From NCBI RefSeq assembly GCF_025770735.1, contig NZ_JAODPB010000002.1, positions 124,001-188,000 of the forward strand: a stretch of 64,000 nucleotides of DNA, written 5' to 3'. The notes below the pieces were generated by a model. It was not told the DNA's origin. It ran no database searches and saw only the letters and a list, made by a program, of their open reading frames with translations. The position numbers and the translations under genes were made by a program. The DNA comes from Shouchella tritolerans (GTDB taxonomy: Bacteria > Bacillota > Bacilli > Bacillales > Bacillaceae_D). Shown here one piece after another: positions 8,417 through 16,636 of this stretch (positions are counted from its first letter, which is position 1; every line of letters begins with the position of its first letter).

Positions 8417-9111
8417 GTGCACTAGTCGTCGAATCACTGGAAAAGAAATATGGACGAAAGCGTGTTTTTGCAAATTTATCAGTAGAGATGACAAAAAACC
8501 GCTTTATCGTACTTCTAGGCGCAAATGGTGCAGGCAAAACGACATTTTTAAAAGTGTGTGCAGGACTTGCGCCAGCTGGAAAGGGCCGCATCTCCCTCGA
8601 TGGCGAACATAAGCGAGCGGCGCGTGTTCAATTAGCAAGTTATGTCTCAGAAGAGGGCGGTTTCGAGCCCCATAAACGGGTAGAAACGATTTTGCATGAC
8701 CAAAAAACGCTTTACGTGACATTCCAACATCGCCGTGCGTTGGAAATGTGCAAAACAGCCGGATTGGAAGAAGGAGCTAAATGGGGGGCGCTTTCAAAAG
8801 GGCAGCAACACTTGCTCTCGTTAATCGTCGCCCTTGCCAAACCGAAGCCTTTTATTTTTATTGACGAATTGCTCGCTAATCTCGATACGGCAAAGAAAGA
8901 GGCGATGGTTGCTGTGTTAACGGATTTTCTTGTGGAAGAAGAGCGGATGATCATCATGGCGACCCATGCGTATGAAGATGTGGAAATGCTTGCAGATGGG
9001 GTTATTTTTTTACGCGAGGAAGGTGCGGATATCATTACCGATTTAGAGGAATGGCGCTTAACGAAAGGGCAGTCCCTCAAGGATTTGTTTGCAGAGGTGG
9101 GCAAAAAATGA
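8413..9111 (+). CDS. ABC transporter ATP-binding protein with divergent signature motif
   Basis: A 232-residue ATPase with Walker A GANGAGKTT (about residue 36) and Walker B FIFIDE. The signature is LSKGQQHLLS, where K replaces the usual second residue of LSGGQ, and the H-loop is MATHAYED. It begins inside the GntR stop (ATGA) and overlaps the downstream membrane protein, forming a GntR-ATPase-permease cassette like the B. subtilis ytr operon. The catalytic Glu after Walker B is present, so hydrolysis is plausible. Confidence 0.88.
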   Translation: MSALVVESLEKKYGRKRVFANLSVEMTKNRFIVLLGANGAGKTTFLKVCAGLAPAGKGRISLDGEHKRAARVQLASYVSEEGGFEPHKRVETILHDQKTLYVTFQHRRALEMCKTAGLEEGAKWGALSKGQQHLLSLIVALAKPKPFIFIDELLANLDTAKKEAMVAVLTDFLVEEERMIIMATHAYEDVEMLADGVIFLREEGADIITDLEEWRLTKGQSLKDLFAEVGKK

Positions 9112-9854
9112 ATGTATTTTGGTTCTATCTTAAACGTGATTTCCTTATGTTGCTTCCTGTGAACACGATCATTTTTCTGCTCCTGTTCACTGGCGTGATT
9201 CTCCTAAAGGCACTGCAAGTACGAATTGGCGAACCTTTTGGAATACAAGCGTTGACGGCGACAGGCGCATTGTTTTTCCTTTTCATGTTTGTATTATGTT
9301 TAGCTATCGCAGTCGAGGCCATTTGGAAAGAGTGGCGGAAGCGAACCCAATATGATTGGTACGCTATGCCTGGCTCGATCCATGTGAAGTTGGCGAGCAA
9401 ATTAGTGGCTGTATTAGGATGGCAATATATTCAAATGGTACTTGCTTTTTCGCTGTTCTTGGTGATGACACTATGGACATCAAGTGTAGAAAATGCGGCT
9501 CAAATCATAAAAGGATTAGACGTGTTGCCAGTGTTTGGTTGGGAATATTTGTGGGCGCTGCTTATTAGCCCAATTAGCGGTATTTTAATCGTATTTTTAT
9601 TGTTGTTTTTGTTATTGGGCATTCCCCGGGGATGGAAAAAAGTTGTAATTATTGTCGTTTATATTGGTCTTGTCTGGGTTTTTTATCCGTATATTTCCAT
9701 TAAATTTGAAGCGAACAACACTGTGCCTTACGACAGCAATCTAATCGTGCTGCTTGCTCAGACAAGTCTGTTGCAAATGCTCATTGATACGTTAGTAGCA
9801 GTTTTTGTTTACGTGAGTGTATCTGTTTTTCTCACACGCAAACTAGAACTTTGA
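9108..9854 (+). CDS. Membrane component of the GntR-linked ABC transporter
   Basis: About 248 residues with six predicted hydrophobic segments (first at about 15-35, last close to the C-terminus). No specific family motif is recognised. The ATG at 9108 has GAGGTGG eight bases upstream and overlaps the ATPase stop by 4 bases, which fixes the start; in-frame codons upstream lie inside the ATPase gene. Position and topology make it the permease partner of the preceding ATPase. Confidence 0.8.
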   Translation: MNVFWFYLKRDFLMLLPVNTIIFLLLFTGVILLKALQVRIGEPFGIQALTATGALFFLFMFVLCLAIAVEAIWKEWRKRTQYDWYAMPGSIHVKLASKLVAVLGWQYIQMVLAFSLFLVMTLWTSSVENAAQIIKGLDVLPVFGWEYLWALLISPISGILIVFLLLFLLLGIPRGWKKVVIIVVYIGLVWVFYPYISIKFEANNTVPYDSNLIVLLAQTSLLQMLIDTLVAVFVYVSVSVFLTRKLEL

Positions 9855-9858
9855 ACAA

Positions 9859-9887
9859 TTGCGAGTTTGTAGCAAAGTCGCTATGAT
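9859..9887 (+). promoter_or_regulatory. Sigma-A promoter of the M42 peptidase gene
   Basis: TTGCGA (9859-9864), 17-base spacer, TATGAT (9882-9887), located 36 bases before the start codon. Confidence 0.6.
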
Positions 9888-9922
9888 GGTAGGAAGGCTA
9901 TATAGAAAGAAGGAACAGACAA

Positions 9923-10972
9923 ATGTATGATAAAGAACTCCAGGGGATTATCTCGATTTTGAAAGACTTGGTCCACATTCCGAGTCCTTCAGGGTACACC
10001 GGTGAAGCGATCGCCTATATTAGGCGATTTTTGGAGGATGTCGGGGTCCAAACGCAATTGTTAAATAAAGGTGCGCTCCTTGCCACGATCGAAGGGAAAA
10101 ACAATGATAAGCAGCGGATGCTCACTGCCCATGTTGATACATTAGGGGCGATTGTGAAAGACATTAAAGAGAACGGGCGCTTGGCAATTGACAAAATCGG
10201 CGGATACGCGTTTCCCTCCATTGAAGGGGAATACTGCCTCATTCATAAAGCCGACAAAAGTACGGTGTCAGGAACGATTGTCATGCATCAATCTTCTGTC
10301 CATGTTTACAAAGATGCAGACACTGCAAAACGGAATGAAGAAAATATCGAAGTACGAATTGATGCCGCTGTCCATGATGAAAAAGACACGAAAGCGCTAG
10401 GAATTGCCGTAGGAGATTTCATTAGTTTTGCTCCTCGTTTCGAGCAAACTCCGTCCGGTTTTATAAAATCGCGCCATTTGGATGATAAAGCGAGTGTGGC
10501 CTTGCTTTTGCAGTTAATGAAACAACTGGCGGGCAGCAAGATAAAGCTTCCTTATACGACCCATTTCCTCATCTCAAACAATGAAGAAATTGGCTACGGC
10601 GGAAATGCTGGGATTCCCGAAAAGGTGATTGAATATGTTGCCGTTGATATGGGAGCCATTGGCGATGGGCAGCAAACCGATGAATTTACTGTTTCCATTT
10701 GTGCAAAAGACGGAAGCGGCCCGTATCATTATGGACTGCGGACACACCTTGTTTCGCTATGCAAACAAGAGTCGATTCCATACAAACTAGACATTTATCC
10801 TTACTATAGCTCAGATGCATCTGCTGCTATTAAGGCAGGCCATGATTTAGTCCATGGCTTAATTGGGCCAGGCATTGAAGGTTCCCATTCGATGGAACGG
10901 ACACATCAGTCTTCACTGGAAGCCACATATCGCCTTCTATGTGCGTACACTTATTCGGAGATGAACCATTAA
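9923..10972 (+). CDS. M42 family metallopeptidase
   Basis: A 349-residue aminopeptidase of the M42 (glutamyl aminopeptidase / TET) family. AHVDTLGAIVKDI carries the first zinc-binding His-x-Asp, HLDDKASV carries the bridging Asp, NNEEIGYGGN carries the catalytic Glu pair, and VAVDMGAIGDG a further metal-ligand Asp. A His near residue 325 (GSHSMERTH) completes the site. The inserted PDZ-like dimerisation segment lies at about residues 85-160. These enzymes are cytosolic and trim peptides. It is a single gene with its own promoter and a bidirectional terminator shared with dps. Confidence 0.92.
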   Translation: MYDKELQGIISILKDLVHIPSPSGYTGEAIAYIRRFLEDVGVQTQLLNKGALLATIEGKNNDKQRMLTAHVDTLGAIVKDIKENGRLAIDKIGGYAFPSIEGEYCLIHKADKSTVSGTIVMHQSSVHVYKDADTAKRNEENIEVRIDAAVHDEKDTKALGIAVGDFISFAPRFEQTPSGFIKSRHLDDKASVALLLQLMKQLAGSKIKLPYTTHFLISNNEEIGYGGNAGIPEKVIEYVAVDMGAIGDGQQTDEFTVSICAKDGSGPYHYGLRTHLVSLCKQESIPYKLDIYPYYSSDASAAIKAGHDLVHGLIGPGIEGSHSMERTHQSSLEATYRLLCAYTYSEMNH

Positions 10973-10999
10973 AGAGGCGCATTGAGCTTGTACATAAAA

Positions 11000-11023
11000 A
11001 AAGCTGCCCTTTGGCAGCTTTCA
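11000..11023. terminator. Bidirectional terminator between the M42 gene and dps
   Basis: AAGCTGCC (11001-11008) pairs with GGCAGCTT (11013-11020) across the loop CTTT. A-rich sequence precedes it, giving a U-run on the minus strand; the T-run on the plus side is short. Confidence 0.75.
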
Positions 11024-11064
11024 GACTATAGCAACTCGCATCATTTTGTTTGTGCACCGCTTTT

Positions 11065-11526
11065 TTATGAGCGAACGTCTGACGTTTCTTTTGTATAAGC
11101 ACGAAGCATCCATGCGTGTTTTTCGATTTTTTCTTGCAAGCCAATGAGCATGTCTTGGGTTGGATCGTCGCCAAGGGAGCCGCATGTGTCAATGCCGCTT
11201 TTGAGCTCATCAGAAATTTTTTCGTAATCGCGTACTAAGTCACGAACCATTTCATCTGGAGACAGCGTTTTATCGCCCTCTTTAATCGCGGATAGTTGCA
11301 GAAACTCATCCATTGTTGCCACCGGTTGACCTTTTAAGGCAAGCAGGCGTTCAGCTAACTCGTCCACTGTTTCTCCGGCTTCATTGTATAACTCTTCAAA
11401 TTTCTCGTGGAGTGTAAAAAAGTGCGGGCCCTTCACATACCAATGGTAGTTATGCAATTTCACATATAAAACACTCCAGGTTGCTACTTGTTTGTTCAAT
11501 AGTTGTTGGATTTTTTCTTGTGCCAT
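11065..11526 (-). CDS. dps: Dps family DNA-binding ferritin-like protein
   Basis: A 153-residue four-helix-bundle protein. The ferroxidase-site motif is clear: NYHWYVKGPHFFTLHEKFEELYNE supplies the His, Asp/His and Glu ligands shared between subunits of the Dps dodecamer. Such proteins oxidise and store iron with peroxide and shield DNA during stress. AAGGAGG precedes the ATG. An excellent sigma-B-type promoter lies 36 bases upstream (11562-11587), matching general-stress control of B. subtilis dps. Confidence 0.95.
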   Translation of the reverse strand: MAQEKIQQLLNKQVATWSVLYVKLHNYHWYVKGPHFFTLHEKFEELYNEAGETVDELAERLLALKGQPVATMDEFLQLSAIKEGDKTLSPDEMVRDLVRDYEKISDELKSGIDTCGSLGDDPTQDMLIGLQEKIEKHAWMLRAYTKETSDVRS

Positions 11527-11561
11527 GGATGATTCCTCCTTATGGTAAGCCTACCGTTACT

Positions 11562-11587
11562 ATACCCGATCGCCATTTTTCTTAAAC
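11562..11587 (-). promoter_or_regulatory. Sigma-B promoter of dps
   Basis: On the minus strand GTTTAA (11587-11582), 14-base spacer, GGGTAT (11567-11562): an exact match to the consensus GTTTAA-N12-14-GGGTAT. Confidence 0.85.
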
Positions 11588-11596
11588 ATCGGACGG

Positions 11597-12136
11597 TTAA
11601 CTTTCCACAAGCTGAATCGATGTGCTGCCGCCATGTACATGGGTAAACATGCTGCCCGCTGCTTGGAGCAAAGGCAAGCGCTTGTCCTCGTGTAAGTGGT
11701 TCGGAAAGTAAAAAACATGTAGCCCGTTTGTCGTCGTTTCCGATGCTTCTGTTCGCAAAGCAAACGTATCTGGGCTTGAAATCAAGCCTAATTGATCGGA
11801 AACAGTAGCCTGTTTTGGATCAACCATTAACGGTGTTGTCAGGGCATCGGCGTCATGAAAGGTAATTGGCAATTTATACTCAAGCATGAAAAAACGAGTC
11901 AAGTCCACTGCTGAATGGACTGGTTTAAAAAAGTCCCCTTCTTGAAGCGAGGCAAACAAAGCCTCATGATGGAGCGTCCCTTTTTGGGGCCAGTTTTCTT
12001 GCGCAACAAAAGCGTTAAGCGGAGCGTCCTGCAAATCAAAATGGAGCAATTCTTGAAAAAACTGGAGACGTCCTTTTAACATTTGTGATGATGGGCCAAT
12101 TTCGATATGATAGGTATAAAGCAAACCAATAGTCAT
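11597..12136 (-). CDS. Hypothetical protein (179 aa)
   Basis: I do not recognise this family. It is a soluble, His- and Phe-rich protein with no signal peptide or membrane segment. TAGGAGGTCGCT precedes the ATG, which is a strong ribosome binding site and supports it as a real gene. It is divergent from queG and lies just upstream of dps on the same strand; the dps sigma-B promoter starts only 10 bases past its stop, so read-through into dps is possible. A glyoxalase-like or phosphoribosyl-type role cannot be argued from motifs. Confidence 0.75.
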   Translation of the reverse strand: MTIGLLYTYHIEIGPSSQMLKGRLQFFQELLHFDLQDAPLNAFVAQENWPQKGTLHHEALFASLQEGDFFKPVHSAVDLTRFFMLEYKLPITFHDADALTTPLMVDPKQATVSDQLGLISSPDTFALRTEASETTTNGLHVFYFPNHLHEDKRLPLLQAAGSMFTHVHGGSTSIQLVES

Positions 12137-12222
12137 AGCGACCTCCTAAAGTGATACATTTATTATCGTCGTATCGGTTGCTTAAATCAATAAAAGCGTT
12201 TTGCAAAAAAGGAGACAAGGGC

Positions 12223-13374
12223 ATGGATTACGCCCAACTGAAAGCCGATTTGCTCGCTTACAGCGCTAAAATCGGCGTTGATAAACTGGGAATTGCATCT
12301 GCTGATCCATTTCTGTCATTAAAAGACCGTTTAATCGAGCACCAAGAGAAAGGATATGCTTCAGGCTTTGAGCATCCCGTATTGGAAGAACGGGTCGATC
12401 CGCGGCTCAGCTTGCCAAGTGCACGTACGATTATCTCGATTGCCGTTGCCTATCCGACAAAAATGAAAAAAGCGCCTAAAAGCATTCCAGGGGCAAGGCG
12501 CGGCGTTTTTTCGCGCTCGTCATGGGGACAAGATTACCACACCGTACTAAATGACCGTTTGAAAAAACTGGAGGCGTTTTTACGCGAACGGGTTGGGGAA
12601 ACGGAAATGGTGCGAATGGTTGACACAGGCGCTTTATCAGACCGAGCTGTAGCAGAACGTGCCGGCATAGGCTGGTCAGCGAAAAATACGTTTACGATTA
12701 CGCCTGAATTTGGAAGCTTTGTTTTCCTTGGCAACTTATTAACATCCCTACCGCTTCCATTGGATGAACCGCTTGAAGATTTATGTGGTTCATGCACTAA
12801 ATGCATTGATGCGTGTCCAACTGGCGCTCTTGTAGGTCCAGGGGAACTGAATGCACAAGCTTGTTTGTCGTACCAAACGCAAACGAAAGGATTGATGCCT
12901 GATGAGTATCGGGAAAAGATCGGAAATTATTTATACGGATGGGACACCTGCCAGCTAGTATGCCCATATAATAAAGGAATCGACAGCCATCATCATCCAG
13001 AAATGGAACCAGATCCAGAGTTGTGCAAACCATTACTAGAGCCGTTGTTGTCGATAAGCAATCGTGAATTTAAAGAGCAGTTTGGCCATATGGCAGGCTC
13101 ATGGCGCGGCAAAAAGCCGATCCAACGCAATGCCATTATCGCCCTTGCTCACTACAAGGAAAAAAGCGCTTTGCCGAAACTGCGTGAATTGCTTGCTTCT
13201 GACCCTCGGCCTGTTATCCGCGGCACGGCAGCTTGGGCGATTGGCAAAATTGGCGGGTCGGAAAAAGAGGAAAAAGCGCTGCTAACAGCGAAAGAGACAG
13301 AAACGGACCAGCTTGTGCAAATTGAAATCGAAAAAGGGCTCGAACTGTTAAAAAAACAGAATGGGCCCCAATAA
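12223..13374 (+). CDS. queG: Epoxyqueuosine reductase QueG
   Basis: About 383 residues. The cobalamin-binding N-terminal region ends near GRSSWG-like positions. The iron-sulfur motif CGSCTKCIDACPTGAL (about 190-205) and a second cluster region C...CQLVCPYN follow. The C-terminus holds HEAT-like repeats (RPVIRGTAAWAIGKIGG), the usual QueG layout. The enzyme reduces epoxyqueuosine to queuosine in tRNA, the final step of Q biosynthesis. I chose the ATG at 12223 because AAAGGAGAC lies just upstream; the longer reading frame starts inside the divergent promoter region. It is orthologous to B. subtilis yhbA and begins the conserved yhbA-yhbB-cspR order. Confidence 0.95.
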   Translation: MDYAQLKADLLAYSAKIGVDKLGIASADPFLSLKDRLIEHQEKGYASGFEHPVLEERVDPRLSLPSARTIISIAVAYPTKMKKAPKSIPGARRGVFSRSSWGQDYHTVLNDRLKKLEAFLRERVGETEMVRMVDTGALSDRAVAERAGIGWSAKNTFTITPEFGSFVFLGNLLTSLPLPLDEPLEDLCGSCTKCIDACPTGALVGPGELNAQACLSYQTQTKGLMPDEYREKIGNYLYGWDTCQLVCPYNKGIDSHHHPEMEPDPELCKPLLEPLLSISNREFKEQFGHMAGSWRGKKPIQRNAIIALAHYKEKSALPKLRELLASDPRPVIRGTAAWAIGKIGGSEKEEKALLTAKETETDQLVQIEIEKGLELLKKQNGPQ

Positions 13375-13413
13375 TAAAGATGCTTTAATCTTTTCAGGGA
13401 AGAAGGGAATGGC

Positions 13414-13941
13414 ATGAGTTCGCTTAAGCAAATGTACGTCAAAGAAATGGAGAGTCCCCTTGGATTGTTGTCCATTGTCGCATCAGAGCGAGGAGTTTGC
13501 CAAATCCACTTTGGTCAAATAAACAAAGCACAAGTTACGGCAAAGCTGTCAAAAGCGGGAATACGGCCTCAATGGATTCATTTAGACGAAAACGAAGATC
13601 TTGATATTTGTTGCCAGCTGCGCGAATACTTTAATGGTCTCCGTGTTGAGTTTGATGCCGACCTCGATTTAATCGGTACGCCGTTTCAACTAAAAGTATG
13701 GAAAGAACTACAAAACATTGGCTATGGTAAAACAAAATCGTACAAAGATATTGCCCAGGCAATAGGAGCGCCTAAAGCCGTTCGCGCAGTAGGCGGTGCC
13801 AATAATCAAAATCCCCTTCCTATCGTGATCCCATGCCATAGAGTAATCGGCAGCAATGGGGCAATGGTTGGGTACGGAGGCGGCTTGACGAAAAAGCAAC
13901 TATTACTAGGCCTCGAAGGAGCATTAAAAATATCCTCATAA
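13414..13941 (+). CDS. ogt: Methylated-DNA--protein-cysteine methyltransferase
   Basis: A 175-residue suicide repair protein that transfers the alkyl group from O6-methylguanine to its own cysteine. The active-site motif IPCHRVIG (about residue 139) and the downstream YGGGLTKKQLLLGLE are diagnostic. The N-terminal small ribonuclease-H-like domain is present, but no Ada-type zinc domain is fused. It sits 39 bases after queG, in the same direction, and ends at a perfect 16-bp stem terminator. Confidence 0.95.
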   Translation: MSSLKQMYVKEMESPLGLLSIVASERGVCQIHFGQINKAQVTAKLSKAGIRPQWIHLDENEDLDICCQLREYFNGLRVEFDADLDLIGTPFQLKVWKELQNIGYGKTKSYKDIAQAIGAPKAVRAVGGANNQNPLPIVIPCHRVIGSNGAMVGYGGGLTKKQLLLGLEGALKISS

Positions 13942-13976
13942 AACAAGGCAGTGTGCTTATGCACACTGCCTTGTTT
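13941..13976. terminator. Bidirectional terminator between ogt and the GNAT gene
   Basis: A perfect 16-bp stem (13941-13956 with 13961-13976) with loop TTAT and A/T-rich flanks on both sides. It overlaps the last codons of the minus-strand GNAT gene. Confidence 0.9.
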
Positions 13977-14418
13977 GCCTTTCCTTGAGCATCTTTTTTA
14001 ACAAATACAAGTCAGATTGAGCGTGGTACCCACAAATGCTGTAGCCTTGTTTTTCATAGTAAGCACAGTTGGCTTTCCGTGCTTGACAACACATCGAAGA
14101 ACAGCCTTGGGCGTTCGCGTGCTGTTCCATTTCTTTCAGAAGCAAAGTACCCAGCCCTTGACCTTGGTATGCAGGATGGACACAGAGACGGATAAAATGG
14201 CAACTGCCATTTACGAATTGAAATAAACACATTGCCGAAATTTGGCCATTTTTTATGAGAAGGAGTGCCTTGTGGCTTGAAGCAATCTTTTCTTTTAGAG
14301 AGGCTGGCGTTTCTGTAAGGGCTGGCGTATCGGTCAAACCGGTGTCATATTTGCTAAAAGCAAGTTGCAATAAATGATGAAGGGCGTTGGCGTCTGCCTG
14401 TTGTGCGAACCGTATCAT
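13957..14418 (-). CDS. GNAT family N-acetyltransferase
   Basis: A 153-residue single-domain acetyltransferase. The acetyl-CoA binding segment HPAYQGQGLGTLLLKEMEQHA (motif A, Q/RxxGxG/A) is clear. It is preceded by a beta-strand with IRLCVHP and followed by a Tyr-containing motif (NCAYYEKQGYSICGYH). The substrate is not predictable. The gene is convergent with ogt, and its stop lies within the shared terminator hairpin. Confidence 0.9.
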   Translation of the reverse strand: MIRFAQQADANALHHLLQLAFSKYDTGLTDTPALTETPASLKEKIASSHKALLLIKNGQISAMCLFQFVNGSCHFIRLCVHPAYQGQGLGTLLLKEMEQHANAQGCSSMCCQARKANCAYYEKQGYSICGYHAQSDLYLLKKMLKERQTRQCA

Positions 14419-14526
14419 TTAGAAAGGCCTCCGTAATCATTTTTGTTTAATTATACATTTATATGAATAATTATTCAATCATTGTTTTTAAAAAACGCCA
14501 TATGATTGGAAGAGAGGAGGATGGCG

Positions 14527-15417
14527 ATGAAAAAAAAACTTGTAAAAGCAATTCATGACCGGGTAGAGAGAATGAATCGAGCGTATGTAAAAGGAGATGC
14601 GTCCATCTTTGACGATGAGGAAAAAAAAGCGATTGAACAAGAGCGGAAAGAGATGGAAAAAAGGGGAGCAGAAGTCGTCCGTTCCCAAGCATCAGGCGAC
14701 ATCATATCTGTACGCACCCATGAACAAGTGACGCAAGTCGATTACGCGATTTTGCTTGAACGGTTGATTGTTCAAGATGAAGGTAGCTATATGGAAGAAA
14801 GGGTATTTAAACGTAGGGCAACCTTTACAGAGGGCAGGCTACGTGCCGATGTCCGTCTGCTTCAAGGGCCAGTGCAAGACGCACAGAATGAAAGCGTTGA
14901 GGCTCGAGACGAGCAAAGTCAAAATCGCAGTGAGTACAACCGCCGTGATGCTGTCCGATATGCGGAAAGGTGGTGGAATGATTATAATCCCGCGTTTAAG
15001 CGCTTTGAAGACAATTGCACCAATTTTATATCACAATGCCTGTTTGCTGGAGGCGCCCCAATGACCGCTAAAGGCAACACACACCACGGTTGGTGGTATG
15101 AAAACAGCCAATCGATGAGTTTAAGCTGGTCTGTTGCCCATTCTTTTCGCTGGTATTTAAGCGGCGCCCAAAAAGGACTCCGTGGCGAGGAAAAACAACG
15201 AGCAAGCCAATTGTTGCCTGGCGATGTCATTTGCTATGACTTTGATGGGTCGGGGAGATGGGACCATACAGCGATTGTTGTAGCGAAAGATTTGCGCAAT
15301 GAACCCCTCGTCAATGCGCAGACAGTCAATAGCCGCATGCGTTATTGGACTTACCAAAACTCACCTGCTTATACACCAGATATCCAATATAAATTTTTCC
15401 GCATTGTCGTTGACTAG
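14527..15417 (+). CDS. Amidase domain protein (Amidase_6, YhbB-like)
   Basis: About 296 residues. A charged, coiled-coil-prone N-terminus (residues 1-60) precedes an uncharacterised region, and the C-terminal half is a putative amidase domain of the NlpC/P60-like fold. DNCTNFISQCLFAGGAPMT holds the probable catalytic Cys, WDHTAIVV the His. ATG 14527 is chosen because AGAGGAGG is 6 bases upstream; the TTG at 14506 and ATG at 14521 are before or abutting that site. No signal peptide is visible. Position between queG and trmL matches B. subtilis yhbB. Confidence 0.88.
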   Translation: MKKKLVKAIHDRVERMNRAYVKGDASIFDDEEKKAIEQERKEMEKRGAEVVRSQASGDIISVRTHEQVTQVDYAILLERLIVQDEGSYMEERVFKRRATFTEGRLRADVRLLQGPVQDAQNESVEARDEQSQNRSEYNRRDAVRYAERWWNDYNPAFKRFEDNCTNFISQCLFAGGAPMTAKGNTHHGWWYENSQSMSLSWSVAHSFRWYLSGAQKGLRGEEKQRASQLLPGDVICYDFDGSGRWDHTAIVVAKDLRNEPLVNAQTVNSRMRYWTYQNSPAYTPDIQYKFFRIVVD

Positions 15418-15484
15418 AAGGCTTTAAACTGTGGCAACTTGTATTAGGGGACAGCAATGAAAACTAGGAAAAGGAGGCAATACA

Positions 15485-15493
15485 TGCTATAAT
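15485..15493 (+). promoter_or_regulatory. Extended -10 promoter of trmL
   Basis: TG-C-TATAAT (15485-15493), an extended -10 with a full TATAAT. No good -35 is seen at the right spacing, which is acceptable for this class. It lies 34 bases before the start codon. Confidence 0.65.
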
Positions 15494-15526
15494 GGCGATA
15501 TTTGAGTAAAGACCGAGGTGCTTTTC

Positions 15527-16000
15527 ATGAGTTTACATATTGTCCTATACCAACCTGAAATTCCAGCAAATACAGGAAACATTGCCCGCACATGCGCAGG
15601 AACCAATGCGACGCTCCATTTAATACGCCCGCTCGGGTTTTCAACTGAAGATCGGATGTTGAAGCGGGCTGGCTGTGATTATTGGCCTAATGTGACGATT
15701 CACTATTATGATTCGATTGAAGAACTGTTTGCAACTTATCCAGAAGGGCTTTTCTATTATATTGAGACAGTTGGCTCTAAACCTTATACAGACTTTGACT
15801 TTCGTAACACAGAGGTTGACCATTTTTTTGTCTTTGGCAAGGAAACGACAGGTTTGCCTAACCATCTGACCGAGGCAAACACTGAACGCTGTCTCCGCAT
15901 TCCGCAGACCGATTTGATCCGCTCCCTTAATTTATCCAATACAGCTGCAATTGTTCTGTATGAAGCCCTAAGGCAGCAAGGGTTTCCAAACGTCCAATAA
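15527..16000 (+). CDS. trmL: tRNA (cytidine(34)-2'-O)-methyltransferase TrmL
   Basis: A 157-residue SPOUT-class methyltransferase consisting of the minimal trefoil-knot domain. Motif 1 is QPEIPANTGNIARTCAGTNA, motif 2 is VFGKETTGLP and motif 3 is IPQTDLIRSLNLSNTAAIVLYEALRQ, which forms the SAM-binding knot. It modifies the wobble base of tRNA-Leu species. ATG 15527 follows GAGGTG; a GTG at 15518 lies in that ribosome binding site. It corresponds to B. subtilis cspR. Confidence 0.95.
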   Translation: MSLHIVLYQPEIPANTGNIARTCAGTNATLHLIRPLGFSTEDRMLKRAGCDYWPNVTIHYYDSIEELFATYPEGLFYYIETVGSKPYTDFDFRNTEVDHFFVFGKETTGLPNHLTEANTERCLRIPQTDLIRSLNLSNTAAIVLYEALRQQGFPNVQ

Positions 16001-16035
16001 AACAAGCTCGCCTCGTTGCTGTGTGCGAGCTTGTT
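16001..16035 (-). terminator. Terminator for the minus-strand membrane protein gene
   Basis: AACAAGCTCGC (16001-16011) pairs with GCGAGCTTGTT (16025-16035), 11 bp perfect. The U-run (TTTTATT) is on the minus strand; the hairpin may also serve trmL. Confidence 0.75.
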
Positions 16036-16042
16036 CGTGCTG

Positions 16043-16600
16043 TTATAGAGGAAGGCTGGCGACAAAAGAATTATAAAGGCGGATAGCGAAATAGATGATG
16101 GTAATTAAAAACGCGGCCCAAAATAAAAGCTGAAAACAAACAAAACCAATTAAGCCAGGAATCGTCAAAGAGTCGGCAATTCGGTAAATGGCAAACAACA
16201 AATAGCTAAAGGCAGCGGCAACAAACAGTAACAAAATGACAAAGATCATTTTTACGGCAGCCAGGGATAGGATGCTTGCCCCAAGAAAAATCCAGGCGCC
16301 ACCTTGTACCTTTTGCCAAAGCGCGCCTTCTTCATCTTTTGAAAAAAACAGCAATGACAGTGAAAACACTGTATCGGCAATCAATTTTAAAGCCGAAAAT
16401 AGCATAAAAAAGGCCAGTAAAAACAGAATCGTGACCCCAAGGCGGATTTCGTTTTCCCGGATCAACTCTGTCATGCTAGAAAGAATGCCATTATTTTCAA
16501 GCCAGCCAATGGCAAAGGATTGGCCAAATAGTGCTAACGCTAAACTAAAAAGCAATATGCTAATTAACGGAAGATGTCCGGTTAAATACCGATTTGTCAT
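16043..16600 (-). CDS. YufK-like integral membrane protein
   Basis: A 185-residue protein with about five hydrophobic helices: roughly 12-32, 52-75, 100-122, 123-145 and 152-178. There is no enzymatic motif. Length and pattern fit the Bacillus YufK family (a DUF5366-type protein), a match I make from memory and hold loosely. ATG 16600 is preceded by AAGGAGACG. It is convergent with trmL. Confidence 0.75.
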   Translation of the reverse strand: MTNRYLTGHLPLISILLFSLALALFGQSFAIGWLENNGILSSMTELIRENEIRLGVTILFLLAFFMLFSALKLIADTVFSLSLLFFSKDEEGALWQKVQGGAWIFLGASILSLAAVKMIFVILLLFVAAAFSYLLFAIYRIADSLTIPGLIGFVCFQLLFWAAFLITIIYFAIRLYNSFVASLPL

Positions 16601-16636
16601 GGTCGTCTCCTTAACACAAAATGTTGATCGTGGCGT

